The notes beneath the pieces are model-generated. The model ran no database searches. It saw only the letters and a program-made list of their open reading frames with translations, and was not told the DNA's origin. Source: an uncultured Prolixibacteraceae bacterium (GTDB lineage Bacteria; Bacteroidota; Bacteroidia; Bacteroidales; Prolixibacteraceae). From it: DNA of 64,000 nucleotides. Below are positions 41,101 through 49,573 of the stretch, piece by piece. The DNA lies in contig CALGIG010000070.1 in NCBI GenBank assembly GCA_937915865.1, forward strand, positions 47,886 through 111,885. Direction: 5' to 3'. Both the position numbers and the translations under genes were made by a program. The stretch's first letter is position 1. Each line of letters begins with the position of its first letter.

Positions 41101-42597
41101 GAAGGTGTCAATGATATGATGGAACGAATTTCCATTGGGACCCAAGAAAGATTGAGGCCGATCCTTCTTACAGCGACAGCAGCCATGTTGGGATTTTTAC
41201 CTATGGCAATTTCTGGTTCAGCTGGAGCGGAAGTACAACGTCCACTTGCCACAGTTGTAATCGGTGGTTTATTTAGTGCTACATTTCTCACATTAGTTGT
41301 AATTCCAGTTTTGTATGCGTTGGTAGAATCATTAGCTGAAAGAAGAAGAGCAAGCCGGATGGATACAACAATCACACCGCTGATTATTTTCTTATTTTTA
41401 AGTATCGGACTATCTCTCGTTTCCACAACGACACAGGCTCAGGAAAAGGATTCTTTAACTCAGATATCACTTGATAATGCAATCAACAGGGCAAAAAGTA
41501 ATTTTCCGTTGATAAAAGCTGCGCAACTCGATGTTAAGAATCAACAGGTTTTAAAAAAGACAGTTTGGGATTTTGGGAATACCGAGTTTTCGACAGGTGC
41601 CGAGGAACTTGGTAAATCGAATAACGGCATATATACAACCGTTGGTGTCAGACAGGACTTTGATATTTTAAGTATTGGTGCAAAATCAAGAGTTCAAAAC
41701 AAATTATTGGCAATTTCTCAAACAAATCTTAACCTTACAAAATTGGAAGTTTCTCGTGAAGTAAGTGTAGCTTGGGGAAATACTTATAGTGCAAAAAAAA
41801 CATATCAGTTATACTTACAACTGGATTCAATTTTTAAAGACTTTGAACGTGCCGCAAGATTACGGTATGAAACCCAGGCAACGTCAAAGCTTGAGTATCT
41901 TTCTGCATCAAATCAAGCGAAGCAGATCAGTATTCAAAAAGAGAAATCAAAAAGAGACTATTTAATTTCTCTCCAAAGATTAAATCTATGGTTTGTTAGT
42001 GATACAATCTTTACCGTTGATGATACCTCTGTAAAGGGGTTAGGCGTTTTGCAGTATTTACGTTTAGACTCAGCTTACCAACATCCGGAGCTACAATTGT
42101 ACCAACAACGAGTGCAGTTAGCTGATGCCCGCCTTAAACTGATCAAATCTGGGTATCTGCCCAAATTCACTGCTGAATATGGTAGCCAAAAAATTGGTTC
42201 TCAATCAGGTTATTATAAATATCAGTTTGGTATAAGTATTCCACTTTTTTTCAATTCGCAATTAGGTAAAACCCAGTCGGCTAAGCTCGAAGGGAGTATT
42301 GCAAGGGAAAATTATTCTCAAAAGACAATTGAAGTTATGGCTGGATATAAAATTCTTTACGATGAATATAAAAAATGGCTAACTACTTGGAAATATTACC
42401 GTGATGTTGCATTACCTGTTGCAAAAGAACAGAAAAACGGAGCGATTGCATCTTATCGTGAAGGGGCGATTGATTATATCAGTTTCCTGCAAAATGTGAA
42501 GGATGCAATGGAAATTGAGTTTAATTATTGGAACGCTTATGGAAACTATCTTGATTCCAGATTTAGAGTTGAATATTTTATTAACTCCTCAAAATAA
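38197..42597 (+). CDS. CusA/CzcA heavy-metal RND pump fused to TolC-like outer-membrane protein
   Basis: 1466 residues. Residues 1 to ~1050 are a full RND pump of the heavy-metal (HME) type: VSLILLALIGIGIYSL, DSTPDITNNQVQ, the TM4 motif SLGAIDFGIIVDGAVIIVEG, the second half from KKSVLIIALLLLGSAV and the final TM bundle GVGFIVLFGVAVLNGLVLI. At residue 1055 an internal Met starts a second signal peptide (PLIIFLFLSIGLSLVSTTTQAQ), followed by two TolC/OEP repeats. Such fusions occur in Bacteroidota; the retained signal suggests processing after export. CusB follows 4 bp downstream. Confidence 0.92.
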   Translation: MIDKIIAYSIKNKFIVSLILLALIGIGIYSLKTINLDSTPDITNNQVQVITVSQNLSTEDIEQFVTYPVELAMANLPGVTEIRSVSRFGLSVVTIVFKDNMGTYLPRQVVQEKLNAVKDQIPSQFGEPFMGPITTGLGEIFQYTIKPKPGFDSIYSPMDLRTIQDWIVKRQMALIPGVVEVNSFGGNIKQYEIALNPDKLNAMNVSMTEVFEALENNNVNTGGAYIEKSHMANFIRGEGLARTLDDIKNIVIKNDNGVPILINDVAEKVHFGSQVRYGAFTQEGHEAVGGMILMLKGENSNEVIQSVKNRIEEVQKTLPKGLEIAPFLDRSALIERTTSTVSRNLMEGALIVIFVLVILLGSLRGGLVTASVIPLSLLFAFILMKVFDVWANLMSLGAIDFGIIVDGAVIIVEGTVHEIEKRIKAGKNKFDKTQMNELTYHASSTMMNSAFFGQLIILIVFAPILFLTGVEGKMFRPMAFTFGFAVIGAILLCLTYVPMISSIVMKPTINKNSWLARLENLLERISNRFLNAIYTAYKPILTLALKRKKSVLIIALLLLGSAVFVFTRMGGEFVPSLNEGDIAMQAFLRPGSSLSETIKREKEVENIIMANFPEVKTVCARIGVADIPTDPMGFDYTDSFIILEKDMNKWVSAKSKEELIEKIKSKLSQLPGLNFTFSQPVELRFNELLTGVREDVAVKLFGEDLDVLSQKGEKMLEIISKIPGAEDVTLERTAGLPQMTVQYDRKKIAQYGLDISKLNRYVSAAFAGSSAGVIFEGEKRFDMVIRLDEQHRKSIEDLRNLYVDLPNGKQVPIKELAEINFQPGAMQISREGTFRRIYVGVNVRGRDVESVVNDIQQKLDKQLNLPAGYYVTYGGEFENLQRAKDRLSIVLPIALALIFILLYFALKSFPQTVMIYMAVPLAAIGGVYFLWLRGMPFSISAGVGFIVLFGVAVLNGLVLISRFNSLKTEGVNDMMERISIGTQERLRPILLTATAAMLGFLPMAISGSAGAEVQRPLATVVIGGLFSATFLTLVVIPVLYALVESLAERRRASRMDTTITPLIIFLFLSIGLSLVSTTTQAQEKDSLTQISLDNAINRAKSNFPLIKAAQLDVKNQQVLKKTVWDFGNTEFSTGAEELGKSNNGIYTTVGVRQDFDILSIGAKSRVQNKLLAISQTNLNLTKLEVSREVSVAWGNTYSAKKTYQLYLQLDSIFKDFERAARLRYETQATSKLEYLSASNQAKQISIQKEKSKRDYLISLQRLNLWFVSDTIFTVDDTSVKGLGVLQYLRLDSAYQHPELQLYQQRVQLADARLKLIKSGYLPKFTAEYGSQKIGSQSGYYKYQFGISIPLFFNSQLGKTQSAKLEGSIARENYSQKTIEVMAGYKILYDEYKKWLTTWKYYRDVALPVAKEQKNGAIASYREGAIDYISFLQNVKDAMEIEFNYWNAYGNYLDSRFRVEYFINSSK

Positions 42598-42601
42598 GCA
42601 G

Positions 42602-43807
42602 ATGAATTTTAAAATAATAAGTAAAACCGTAAAAATCATGAAAATAGCTATTATAGCAGGATTCCTTGTACTTGTCTTTGCATCCTGCACCCAAAAACCG
42701 ACTGCAACTACAGACAAAGAAGTCTCAGCTAATGCTACTCCAGAAGGAGGCCCGACTAGCGCATTATTGACTAGGCAACAGTTTACTGCCTTGGAAATTA
42801 AGACAGATACACTGTCAAAACAGAATTTCTCAAGTGTCGTTGTAGCTAATGGTCAACTTGAGGTATTGCCTCAGAATGAAGCCTCCGTTACAGCTATTAT
42901 AGGGGCAAACGTTATTTCAATTGAGGTCTTTGAAGGGAAAGAGGTTAAACAAGGACAAATACTGGCTTATTTGAGCCATCCGGATTTGTTGAACTTACAG
43001 ACACGTTATTTGAATTCGTGGAACCAACTGAAATATGCAGAAAAGGATTTCCAGAGACAAAAAACGCTATATGAAGGACAAGTTGGTGCCGGTAAAGACT
43101 TGCAAAAAATTCAGTCGGATTATTATTCTCTCGCGGGGGAGGTAAAAAATCTTGAAGCCCAATTGAAATTGCTTAAACTCGATCCTACAAAAATAAATCA
43201 AGGTGCTATTTACGAGAAAGTACCAGTGGTTAGCCCGATTAACGGATTTATTGAAAAAGTCGATGTAAAAATAGGACAATATGTTGATCCCCAGAAACAA
43301 ATGTTTGAGGTACTAAACAACGAACATATCCATGCAGATTTAATGGTTTATGAGAAAGACGTTAACAAGGTTAAAGTGGGTCAGAAAGTTGCATTCACAA
43401 TTGAGTCCCTCTCTGGTGAGATCTTGTCGGCTACCATTTTTGCAGTGGGTAAATCTTTTGAACAAAACCCGAAAGCGGTACATGTCCATGCCGAAATTGA
43501 GAATAAAAAAGGCTTATTGATTTCTGGAATGTATATTACTGGTAGAATTTCCACAGGCAATGATTATGTATATGCATTACCTGAAGGTGCTCTTGTAAAT
43601 GAAGAAGGAAAATCATTTGTTTTTATCTCAGAACAAGTTGGAGACAACTGGAAATTTAGTCCGTTAGAAGTTATTCCCGGACAACAGGAAGATGGTTATG
43701 TCGAAATAAAACTGCTTTCACCATTGAAAAAAGGTTCGTTGATAGCTATGAATAATGCCTATTATCTCCTTTCAGAAATGAAAAAAGGTGAAACCGGCGA
43801 AGAGTAA
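42602..43807 (+). CDS. Periplasmic adaptor subunit of heavy-metal RND efflux (CusB-like)
   Basis: 401 residues from the ATG at 42602 (an alternative at 42638 gives MKIAIIAGFLVLVFASC directly). Lipobox Cys (VFASC) anchors it to the membrane. Then a biotinyl-lipoyl half (GANVISIEVFEGKEVKQGQILAYLSHPDLLNLQ), a helical hairpin, the second half (VPVVSPINGFIEKVDVKIGQYVDP) and beta-barrel and membrane-proximal domains. It bridges CusA and the outer-membrane channel. Translation is probably coupled to CusA (4-bp gap). Confidence 0.9.
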   Translation: MNFKIISKTVKIMKIAIIAGFLVLVFASCTQKPTATTDKEVSANATPEGGPTSALLTRQQFTALEIKTDTLSKQNFSSVVVANGQLEVLPQNEASVTAIIGANVISIEVFEGKEVKQGQILAYLSHPDLLNLQTRYLNSWNQLKYAEKDFQRQKTLYEGQVGAGKDLQKIQSDYYSLAGEVKNLEAQLKLLKLDPTKINQGAIYEKVPVVSPINGFIEKVDVKIGQYVDPQKQMFEVLNNEHIHADLMVYEKDVNKVKVGQKVAFTIESLSGEILSATIFAVGKSFEQNPKAVHVHAEIENKKGLLISGMYITGRISTGNDYVYALPEGALVNEEGKSFVFISEQVGDNWKFSPLEVIPGQQEDGYVEIKLLSPLKKGSLIAMNNAYYLLSEMKKGETGEE

Positions 43808-43858
43808 CCTAATGAGTTTAATATCAAACAATTATCATCATGTCTTAAAAAATATAAC

Positions 43859-44200
43859 ATGAAAGCAATAAAAGCATTTGTTAAGCCCTTTAAAGTAAAT
43901 TCTATTTTAAATCAATTAATAGAGGCCGGTTATCCGAATTTAACAGTCTCATTAGCTGAAGGTACCGGACGTTTTAAAGGAGATGAATCAACACTCTCAA
44001 CCCATTTTTCAATAACAAACAGTAAAGTTGCTAAAATTGAAATTGTATGCAATAAGAAAGATGTGGAAAAGATAGTTGAAATAATCTCAGAACAAGGTCG
44101 TACGGGAAACCCAGGTGACGGTCTAATTTATATTTCTAGTGTTGAAAAAGCATACCGTGTAAAAACAGGTGAAGGAATCATACTAGACGATAAGGATTAG
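43859..44200 (+). CDS. PII-like protein of metal-efflux operons (PII-NG type)
   Basis: 113 residues with the PII fold signature MKAIKAFVKPFKVNSILNQLIEAGYPNLTV and the C-terminal GRTGNPGDGLIYISSVEKAYRVKTGE. The T-loop (EGTGRFKGDESTLSTHF) lacks the Tyr that is uridylylated in GlnB/GlnK. PII homologues of the PII-NG group are known next to CusABC-type genes, so it probably senses adenine nucleotides to tune the pump rather than nitrogen status. Confidence 0.85.
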   Translation: MKAIKAFVKPFKVNSILNQLIEAGYPNLTVSLAEGTGRFKGDESTLSTHFSITNSKVAKIEIVCNKKDVEKIVEIISEQGRTGNPGDGLIYISSVEKAYRVKTGEGIILDDKD

Positions 44201-44205
44201 AACTC

Positions 44206-44568
44206 ATGGATGGTATTCTTGAAATGCGCAAAATAGCTATTGTCAAGGGAGGAAAATGTTTATCACCTTATTATACAAATAATAAGGTGAAACTTCTTTG
44301 GGAATGCAATTGTGGCCACCAGTGGCTTGCAACACCTTTTAGCATTAAAGTCAGGAATAGTTGGTGCCCAGTTTGTGCTGGAAACCAATCCTTTGGAATA
44401 GATTCCATGCGTAAATTGGCAGAAAAGAATCACGGGAAATGCCTTTCTTCAATTTATGGCAATTGTAAAACAAAAATGCTATGGCAATGTCACAACGGAC
44501 ATCGCTTTCAAATAACACCTTACAACGTTATGCGAGGAAAGTGGTGTCCCTATTGCCTACTACCATAG
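44206..44568 (+). CDS. Tandem zinc-ribbon protein
   Basis: 120 residues made of two homologous repeats: GGKCLSPYYTNNKVKLLWECNCGHQW with WCPVCAG, and HGKCLSSIYGNCKTKMLWQC with GHRF and WCPYC. Each repeat has the C-x-G-H and W-C-P-x-C metal ligands of the treble-clef/zinc-ribbon repeats seen in some nucleases and mobile-element proteins. No catalytic domain is attached. Starts 5 bp after the PII gene and is followed by a terminator. Probably nucleic-acid or metal binding. Confidence 0.65.
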   Translation: MDGILEMRKIAIVKGGKCLSPYYTNNKVKLLWECNCGHQWLATPFSIKVRNSWCPVCAGNQSFGIDSMRKLAEKNHGKCLSSIYGNCKTKMLWQCHNGHRFQITPYNVMRGKWCPYCLLP

Positions 44569-44587
44569 TTTAAAGGTTCAATTAGAA

Positions 44588-44618
44588 CTGGTGGGAATAT
44601 AAAACCCCACCAGGTTTT
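44588..44618 (+). terminator. Probable terminator of the efflux operon
   Basis: CTGGTGGG (44588-44595) pairs with CCCACCAG (44606-44613), followed by GTTTTAACTTT. Confidence 0.6.
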
Positions 44619-44646
44619 AACTTTATTTTCATGTAATATCTCAATT

Positions 44647-45408
44647 ATGAAAACATATTTCAAAAGATTATTTATTTGGCAGCTTGCCGGAGGAGGTATC
44701 TTTCTTCTTGTACTTTCTCCAGTGCTATTGGCTGTTTACCAATATGAGTTCTCTAGTCATCAAATATCATTTCAGCAGAATTTAATCGATATTTATCAAC
44801 AACTTTTACTTCCTGATGATATTGACATTCCAATATTGAATTTAATTATTTCGATAATAGGCACCATAATAGGTACCTTACTTTACTTTTTGAAAAAACG
44901 AATTTCAGTTAAGGATCTCTCTACCTCAGATATTATTACTCTTATTGAAAAGGGAGAAAACGCAAAAGTTGAGTTTAAATCATCTCTCCGGTACGATTAT
45001 AGGCAGATAAAAACGAACAAAAATCTGGAGGATGTAATATTGAAATCAATTGCCGGGTTTTTAAATAGCGATGGCGGGGTTCTTTTAATTGGAGTTAATG
45101 ATGATGGTGAGATTTTGGGAATTGCGAATGACTTCTGGTCATTGAAAACCAAGACTAAAGATGGTTTTGAACAAAGGCTAATGCTAATTATATCAAATGC
45201 CTTTGGAAAAGATATCTGCACCAAAATACATGTTTCCTTTCATGAAATTGAGAATAAGGATGTTTGTTCACTATTAATTGAAAGATCAAAACGGCCTATC
45301 TACTTTAGAGACAATAATCAAACGATCTTCTTTTTACGGACAGGAAATGTGACCAATCCTCTTTCAACAAGTGAAACTGTTGAATATTTAGAATCAAAGA
45401 ATACATAA
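44647..45408 (+). CDS. Membrane-anchored AlbA_2/Schlafen-type ATP-binding protein
   Basis: 253 residues. Two N-terminal membrane segments (WQLAGGGIFLLVLSPVLLAVY and LNLIISIIGTIIGTLLYFL) followed by an AlbA_2 domain: GENAKVEFKSSLRYD, KSIAGFLNSDGGVLLIGVNDDGEILGI, and RPIYFRDNNQTIFFLRTGN. This domain is found in Schlafen-like bacterial proteins, often in defence or regulation, as nucleotide-binding or nuclease-like modules. Membrane anchoring is less usual. Its relation to metal resistance is unclear. Confidence 0.8.
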   Translation: MKTYFKRLFIWQLAGGGIFLLVLSPVLLAVYQYEFSSHQISFQQNLIDIYQQLLLPDDIDIPILNLIISIIGTIIGTLLYFLKKRISVKDLSTSDIITLIEKGENAKVEFKSSLRYDYRQIKTNKNLEDVILKSIAGFLNSDGGVLLIGVNDDGEILGIANDFWSLKTKTKDGFEQRLMLIISNAFGKDICTKIHVSFHEIENKDVCSLLIERSKRPIYFRDNNQTIFFLRTGNVTNPLSTSETVEYLESKNT

Positions 45409-45447
45409 CAGAGTATTTAGATTGTCTTATTGCTAAAAATTAAGATC

Positions 45448-46323
45448 ATGAGAAAAATACAATTTGTTTATTTGACAGTAGCAATAGCTGCTTTACTAAG
45501 CAGTTGTGCTATTATTCGCCCCGGCGAAGTCGGATTAAAAGTAAAGTATGGCAAAATTAAGCCAGATATTATGACTCCCGGTATATATGCCAGAGGTATT
45601 TTGGGAACCAGAATCGAACGCTTTGATACCAGAGTTATTGAATATTCGAAAAAGCTTGGATTTCATAGCAAAGAAGGAATAGAAGTAACTTCAGAATTAA
45701 CCCTGCTTTATCATTTAGTACCCGATTCTGTCCAAAGCATTTATAAGAAATTTAATGGCTATTACCAGAACACTCTTATTATTAATAATCTCATTGCGGC
45801 GTTGCGGCAGGAGGGACTCAACCATAATGCCATTGAACTTATTACTCAGCGTGCCGAGATTGAAAATTCCATTAAGGAAAAACTTATCACGACTATTGGT
45901 AAGTACGGCTTCTCAGTTGATTTGGTTCTTATTAAGGAGATTGACTTGCCTGACGAAATAACTAAGACAATACAATCAAAATTAACCGCAGAACAGGTAT
46001 CTAAAAAAACAGAGATCGATTTGGGAATTCAAAGAAAAAATCTCAATTATCAGATCGAAAAGGAAAAGATGGAAGCTGAATTGGAAGTTGCTAAACAGCG
46101 AATAGCACTTGACTTTGTCATTGAAAAGCAGAAGAAAGAATCGGAGCGGTTATTGATAGAATCAGAAGCAATTAAAAAATCTCAGGATATACTAAATTCA
46201 TCGCTCACCGATAAACTAATTCAGTTTAAAGCGCTTGATATTACCAAGGACTTGGTGAAGTCGCCAAATGCTAAAATCATTATTACTGATGGAAAATCAC
46301 CAGTGATTTTAAATGACAAATAA
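45448..46323 (+). CDS. SPFH/prohibitin-family lipoprotein
   Basis: 291 residues from the ATG at 45448; a TTG at 45430 is rejected. Lipoprotein signal MRKIQFVYLTVAIAALLSSC. The SPFH domain (PGEVGLKVKYGKIKPDIMTPGIYARG, FDTRVIEYSKKLGFHSKEGIEVTSELTLLYHL) is followed by a long coiled coil (KEKMEAELEVAKQRIALDF). SPFH proteins build membrane-associated oligomeric rings. Here it is lipid-anchored rather than carrying a transmembrane helix. Partner unknown. Confidence 0.85.
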   Translation: MRKIQFVYLTVAIAALLSSCAIIRPGEVGLKVKYGKIKPDIMTPGIYARGILGTRIERFDTRVIEYSKKLGFHSKEGIEVTSELTLLYHLVPDSVQSIYKKFNGYYQNTLIINNLIAALRQEGLNHNAIELITQRAEIENSIKEKLITTIGKYGFSVDLVLIKEIDLPDEITKTIQSKLTAEQVSKKTEIDLGIQRKNLNYQIEKEKMEAELEVAKQRIALDFVIEKQKKESERLLIESEAIKKSQDILNSSLTDKLIQFKALDITKDLVKSPNAKIIITDGKSPVILNDK

Positions 46324-46507
46324 AAAGAGGTTTATAAGGGAATCGACTGAATTATATTCTAGACAATAGAGAGTTTAGGATTTCATTTCTGCATTGAATA
46401 TTTTTAATTTTAGTTATTTGCATGAAACTTAATTCTAATTCTCTATTTAAATACGATAAATATCTGAAAATTAAGTCGAAAAAAATTTACCATAAATAAA
46501 TTGGGAT

Positions 46508-48595
46508 ATGAAAAAGTACAAATTAAAAAATCTGGATTGTGCTTCTTGTGCATCAAAGATTGAAGATAACCTAATAAAGCTTGATGAAGTGAAATTCGTA
46601 ACTGTGAATTTTGCAAATTCCACGATGACTATCGATACCGACAACATCGAAAAGGTTAAAGCCCAAATAAAAGAGATAGAGCCTGAAGTTGAAGTAGAAG
46701 ATAGTGACGACGAGAAAACTTTGGTTTCAAAAAGCGAACTTGCAGAAAACAAATGGACAATAATTAAAGCTATTGTCGGCTTAACGTTGCTGCTTATTGG
46801 ATTGGTATTTGAAAAAAAGCTCCACAATACTCCGTATGAAATAGCAGAATATGCTGTTTATGTTACGGCCTACCTCATTGTAGGTTGGAAGGTGATAAGC
46901 TCTGCATTAAGAAATATAATTAAGGGACGATTTTTTGATGAGCAGTTTTTAATGGCGATAGCTACACTTGGAGCTTTTGTTATTCACCAAATGCCTGAAG
47001 CAGTTGCAGTCATGCTATTTTACGTTACTGGAGAGTTGTTTCAGGACATTGCAGTTGGCCGTTCTCGCAAATCAATCAAGTCGCTACTAGAAATCAGACC
47101 AGACTACGCTAACTTGAAGGTTGGCACAAGAATAACAAAAGTTTCTCCGGAAGAGGTTAAGGTTGGTGATACAATCATTGTTAAGGCTGGTGAGAAAATC
47201 CCACTCGACGGAATAATATTTGAAGGAAAGTCGTTTGTTGATACAGCTGCATTGACCGGAGAAAGTGTCCCCAGAAGCGTTAAAGAAAATGATGAGGTGA
47301 TGGCAGGGATGATCAATCAGAACGGGGTACTTACGATTAAAGTCAACAAATTATTTGGGGAGTCATCTGTATCAAGAATACTTGAAATGGTTGAGAATGC
47401 CACTTCACAAAAAGCAGAAACGGAAAAATTCATTACAACTTTTGCAAGGTACTACACCCCGATAGTGGTTATCGGCGCTTTGTTTCTGGCGATATTACCA
47501 CCGCTTTTATTCAATGGCCAAACATTTAACGATTGGATTTATCGGGCATTGGTTGTGTTGGTTATTTCTTGTCCCTGTGCTTTGGTTATCAGCATTCCCT
47601 TGGGGTATTTTGGTGGTGTTGGTCTTGCATCGCGTAAAGGTATTCTTGTGAAAGGTTCTAATTTTCTGGATGCATTAACCCGAGTAAGAACTGTCGTATT
47701 TGATAAAACAGGTACTCTGACAAAGGGTGAATTTAAAGTTGCAGAGGTTGTTACCTCCAACGGTTTTACTAAAGAAGAAATTTTAGAGTACGCTGCTTAT
47801 GCTGAGGTTAACTCAAATCATCCGGTCGCACAATCTATTGTCATGGGATATGCGAAAAAGATTGACCCTGCCAGAATCAACCAAACGGAGGAGATTTCGG
47901 GATATGGCATTAAAGCAGTCGTCGAAGGCAAAATTATTCTTGCAGGCAATGATAAGCTATTGCACAAGGAAAAGATTGAACATCCAGTTTGTCAGGTAGA
48001 TGGAACAGTGGTGCATGTTGCTATTGATCGCATTTATGCGGGGTATATTATTATTTCCGATAGTTTGAAAGACGATGCGTTTGATGCCATAGAAAAACTA
48101 AAAGCAAAAAAAATACAAACGGTTATGCTAACCGGCGATAATCAATATGCTGCTCAGGCTTTTGCAAAAAAGTTAGGAATCAGCCGTTATTACTATGAAC
48201 TGCTACCTGAGGATAAAGTTAAACACATTGAGCAATTGATAGCAGAAAATAAAGATGGCAAAGTGGCTTTCGTCGGCGACGGAATAAATGATGCTCCTGT
48301 TATTGCGCGAGCTGACGTTGGAATTGCCATGGGAGCGCTTGGCTCCGATGCGGCAATCGAGATTGCTGATGTAGTGTTGATGACAGATTCTCCATCGAAA
48401 GTTGCTATGGCTCTTAATGTTGCAAAAACGACAAGAAACATTGTATGGCAGAATATCTTGTTTGCAATGGGTGTGAAGTTTATTTTCATAGTTCTTGGTG
48501 TATTTGGGATTGCTACTATGTGGGAAGCCGTTTTTGGTGATATGGGGGTTGCTCTAATCGCAATTTTTAATGCACTTAGGATATTAAGAAAATAA
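46508..48595 (+). CDS. P1B-type heavy-metal ATPase, Zn/Cd/Pb type
   Basis: 695 residues. N-terminal HMA domain with Cys11-Ala-Ser-Cys14, then an acidic stretch (EPEVEVEDSDDEK), six to eight membrane segments, CPC at 355-357 (SCPCALVISIP), the phosphorylated Asp399 (DKTGTLTKG), HPVAQS, GDN and GDGINDAPVIARADVG. NALRILR at the end of the last membrane segments fits the Zn/Cd/Pb (CadA/ZntA) class rather than Cu ATPases. It exports metal from the cytoplasm to the periplasm, complementing the RND pump. Confidence 0.92.
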   Translation: MKKYKLKNLDCASCASKIEDNLIKLDEVKFVTVNFANSTMTIDTDNIEKVKAQIKEIEPEVEVEDSDDEKTLVSKSELAENKWTIIKAIVGLTLLLIGLVFEKKLHNTPYEIAEYAVYVTAYLIVGWKVISSALRNIIKGRFFDEQFLMAIATLGAFVIHQMPEAVAVMLFYVTGELFQDIAVGRSRKSIKSLLEIRPDYANLKVGTRITKVSPEEVKVGDTIIVKAGEKIPLDGIIFEGKSFVDTAALTGESVPRSVKENDEVMAGMINQNGVLTIKVNKLFGESSVSRILEMVENATSQKAETEKFITTFARYYTPIVVIGALFLAILPPLLFNGQTFNDWIYRALVVLVISCPCALVISIPLGYFGGVGLASRKGILVKGSNFLDALTRVRTVVFDKTGTLTKGEFKVAEVVTSNGFTKEEILEYAAYAEVNSNHPVAQSIVMGYAKKIDPARINQTEEISGYGIKAVVEGKIILAGNDKLLHKEKIEHPVCQVDGTVVHVAIDRIYAGYIIISDSLKDDAFDAIEKLKAKKIQTVMLTGDNQYAAQAFAKKLGISRYYYELLPEDKVKHIEQLIAENKDGKVAFVGDGINDAPVIARADVGIAMGALGSDAAIEIADVVLMTDSPSKVAMALNVAKTTRNIVWQNILFAMGVKFIFIVLGVFGIATMWEAVFGDMGVALIAIFNALRILRK

Positions 48596-48633
48596 ATGAA
48601 CAAGAACTCTCAAAATGACATAACTCCCGGTCT

Positions 48634-48656
48634 AAAACCAAAGCTCATTGGTTTTT
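48634..48656 (+). terminator. Rho-independent terminator
   Basis: AAAACCAA (48634-48641) pairs with TTGGTTTT (48648-48655), followed by TT. Ends the P-type ATPase transcript. Confidence 0.7.
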
Positions 48657-48723
48657 TGGTTGATTCTGGAATTCAAAGCATGATTTTTGGAACAAATTAT
48701 AATCAATACTAAAATTGAATAAC

Positions 48724-49326
48724 ATGATAGACAAAATATATATCCTAGTGTTTCTTGTCGTATACTTCATTGCCGTGTTTATATATCCCACAATAAGGGT
48801 AAAGCGTAAAACTGGAATAATTGCATATGTATTTAGTAACACAGATTCATTGCAGGATTACATAAGAAAAGTACTCACTTTAATTAACTTCCTAATATTT
48901 TTTAACGTGTTGACTAGTCTATTTCCAGATGTATATCAGCATCTTATGCCTGGTAGATGGTTGGAAGTATCAGTTCTTAAATACATCGGATTTATACTCA
49001 TTCACATCGCATTGCTCTGGATTGTAATAGCAGAAGTTCAGATGGGTAACTCGTGGCGTATAGGCATTGACCTTTCGACAAAAACAGAACTAAAAACAAA
49101 AGGTCTGTTTTCTATTTCACGTAACCCTGTGTTTTTGGGTATGCTTATAACTCTTGTAGGCATATTTCTTATTCTGCCTAATGCAATTTCGTTGCTTATT
49201 CTAGTAGCCTCAGTATGGATAATTCAGATACAGGTTCGTCTTGAAGAAGAATATTTAGCAAAGAAACACGGTAAGAATTATACTGAATATTGCAAGAATG
49301 TGGGTAGATGGTTTAAAATAAGTTGA
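48724..49326 (+). CDS. Isoprenylcysteine carboxylmethyltransferase-like membrane protein
   Basis: 200 residues from the ATG at 48724 (a TTG at 48715 is possible). Five or so membrane segments; the C-terminal signature KTKGLFSISRNPVFLGMLI and VRLEEEYLAKKHGKNYTEYCKNVGRWF is that of the ICMT/phospholipid methyltransferase-like family, which uses SAM at the membrane. Members frequently accompany metal-resistance genes; the substrate is unknown. Confidence 0.8.
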   Translation: MIDKIYILVFLVVYFIAVFIYPTIRVKRKTGIIAYVFSNTDSLQDYIRKVLTLINFLIFFNVLTSLFPDVYQHLMPGRWLEVSVLKYIGFILIHIALLWIVIAEVQMGNSWRIGIDLSTKTELKTKGLFSISRNPVFLGMLITLVGIFLILPNAISLLILVASVWIIQIQVRLEEEYLAKKHGKNYTEYCKNVGRWFKIS

Positions 49327-49573
49327 GAGAGATCCTTGATTTTACACAAATGATTCGTCCAATTAATGGAGGTAAATTTTTCAGGTTTGAATTTATATTT
49401 CAGAAATAAAATCATCACAAAAGCGTAATGATTGTTTGAAACAACTTTATTCTTTTCTAATACTGCAACCTGATTTATTTGCCTCTGTTTTTACGATCTA
49501 AATTTTAGTATGATCATCAAAATAAGACTTTATTGAAAAAAAAAAATAGAACTAAGACCTATATAAATAATCT

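Noticed and set aside
42503..42601. Longer N-terminus for the CusB-like protein overlapping CusA
   Set aside because: The extension lacks a signal sequence and overlaps conserved TolC coding; the ATG at 42602 directly precedes the lipoprotein signal.
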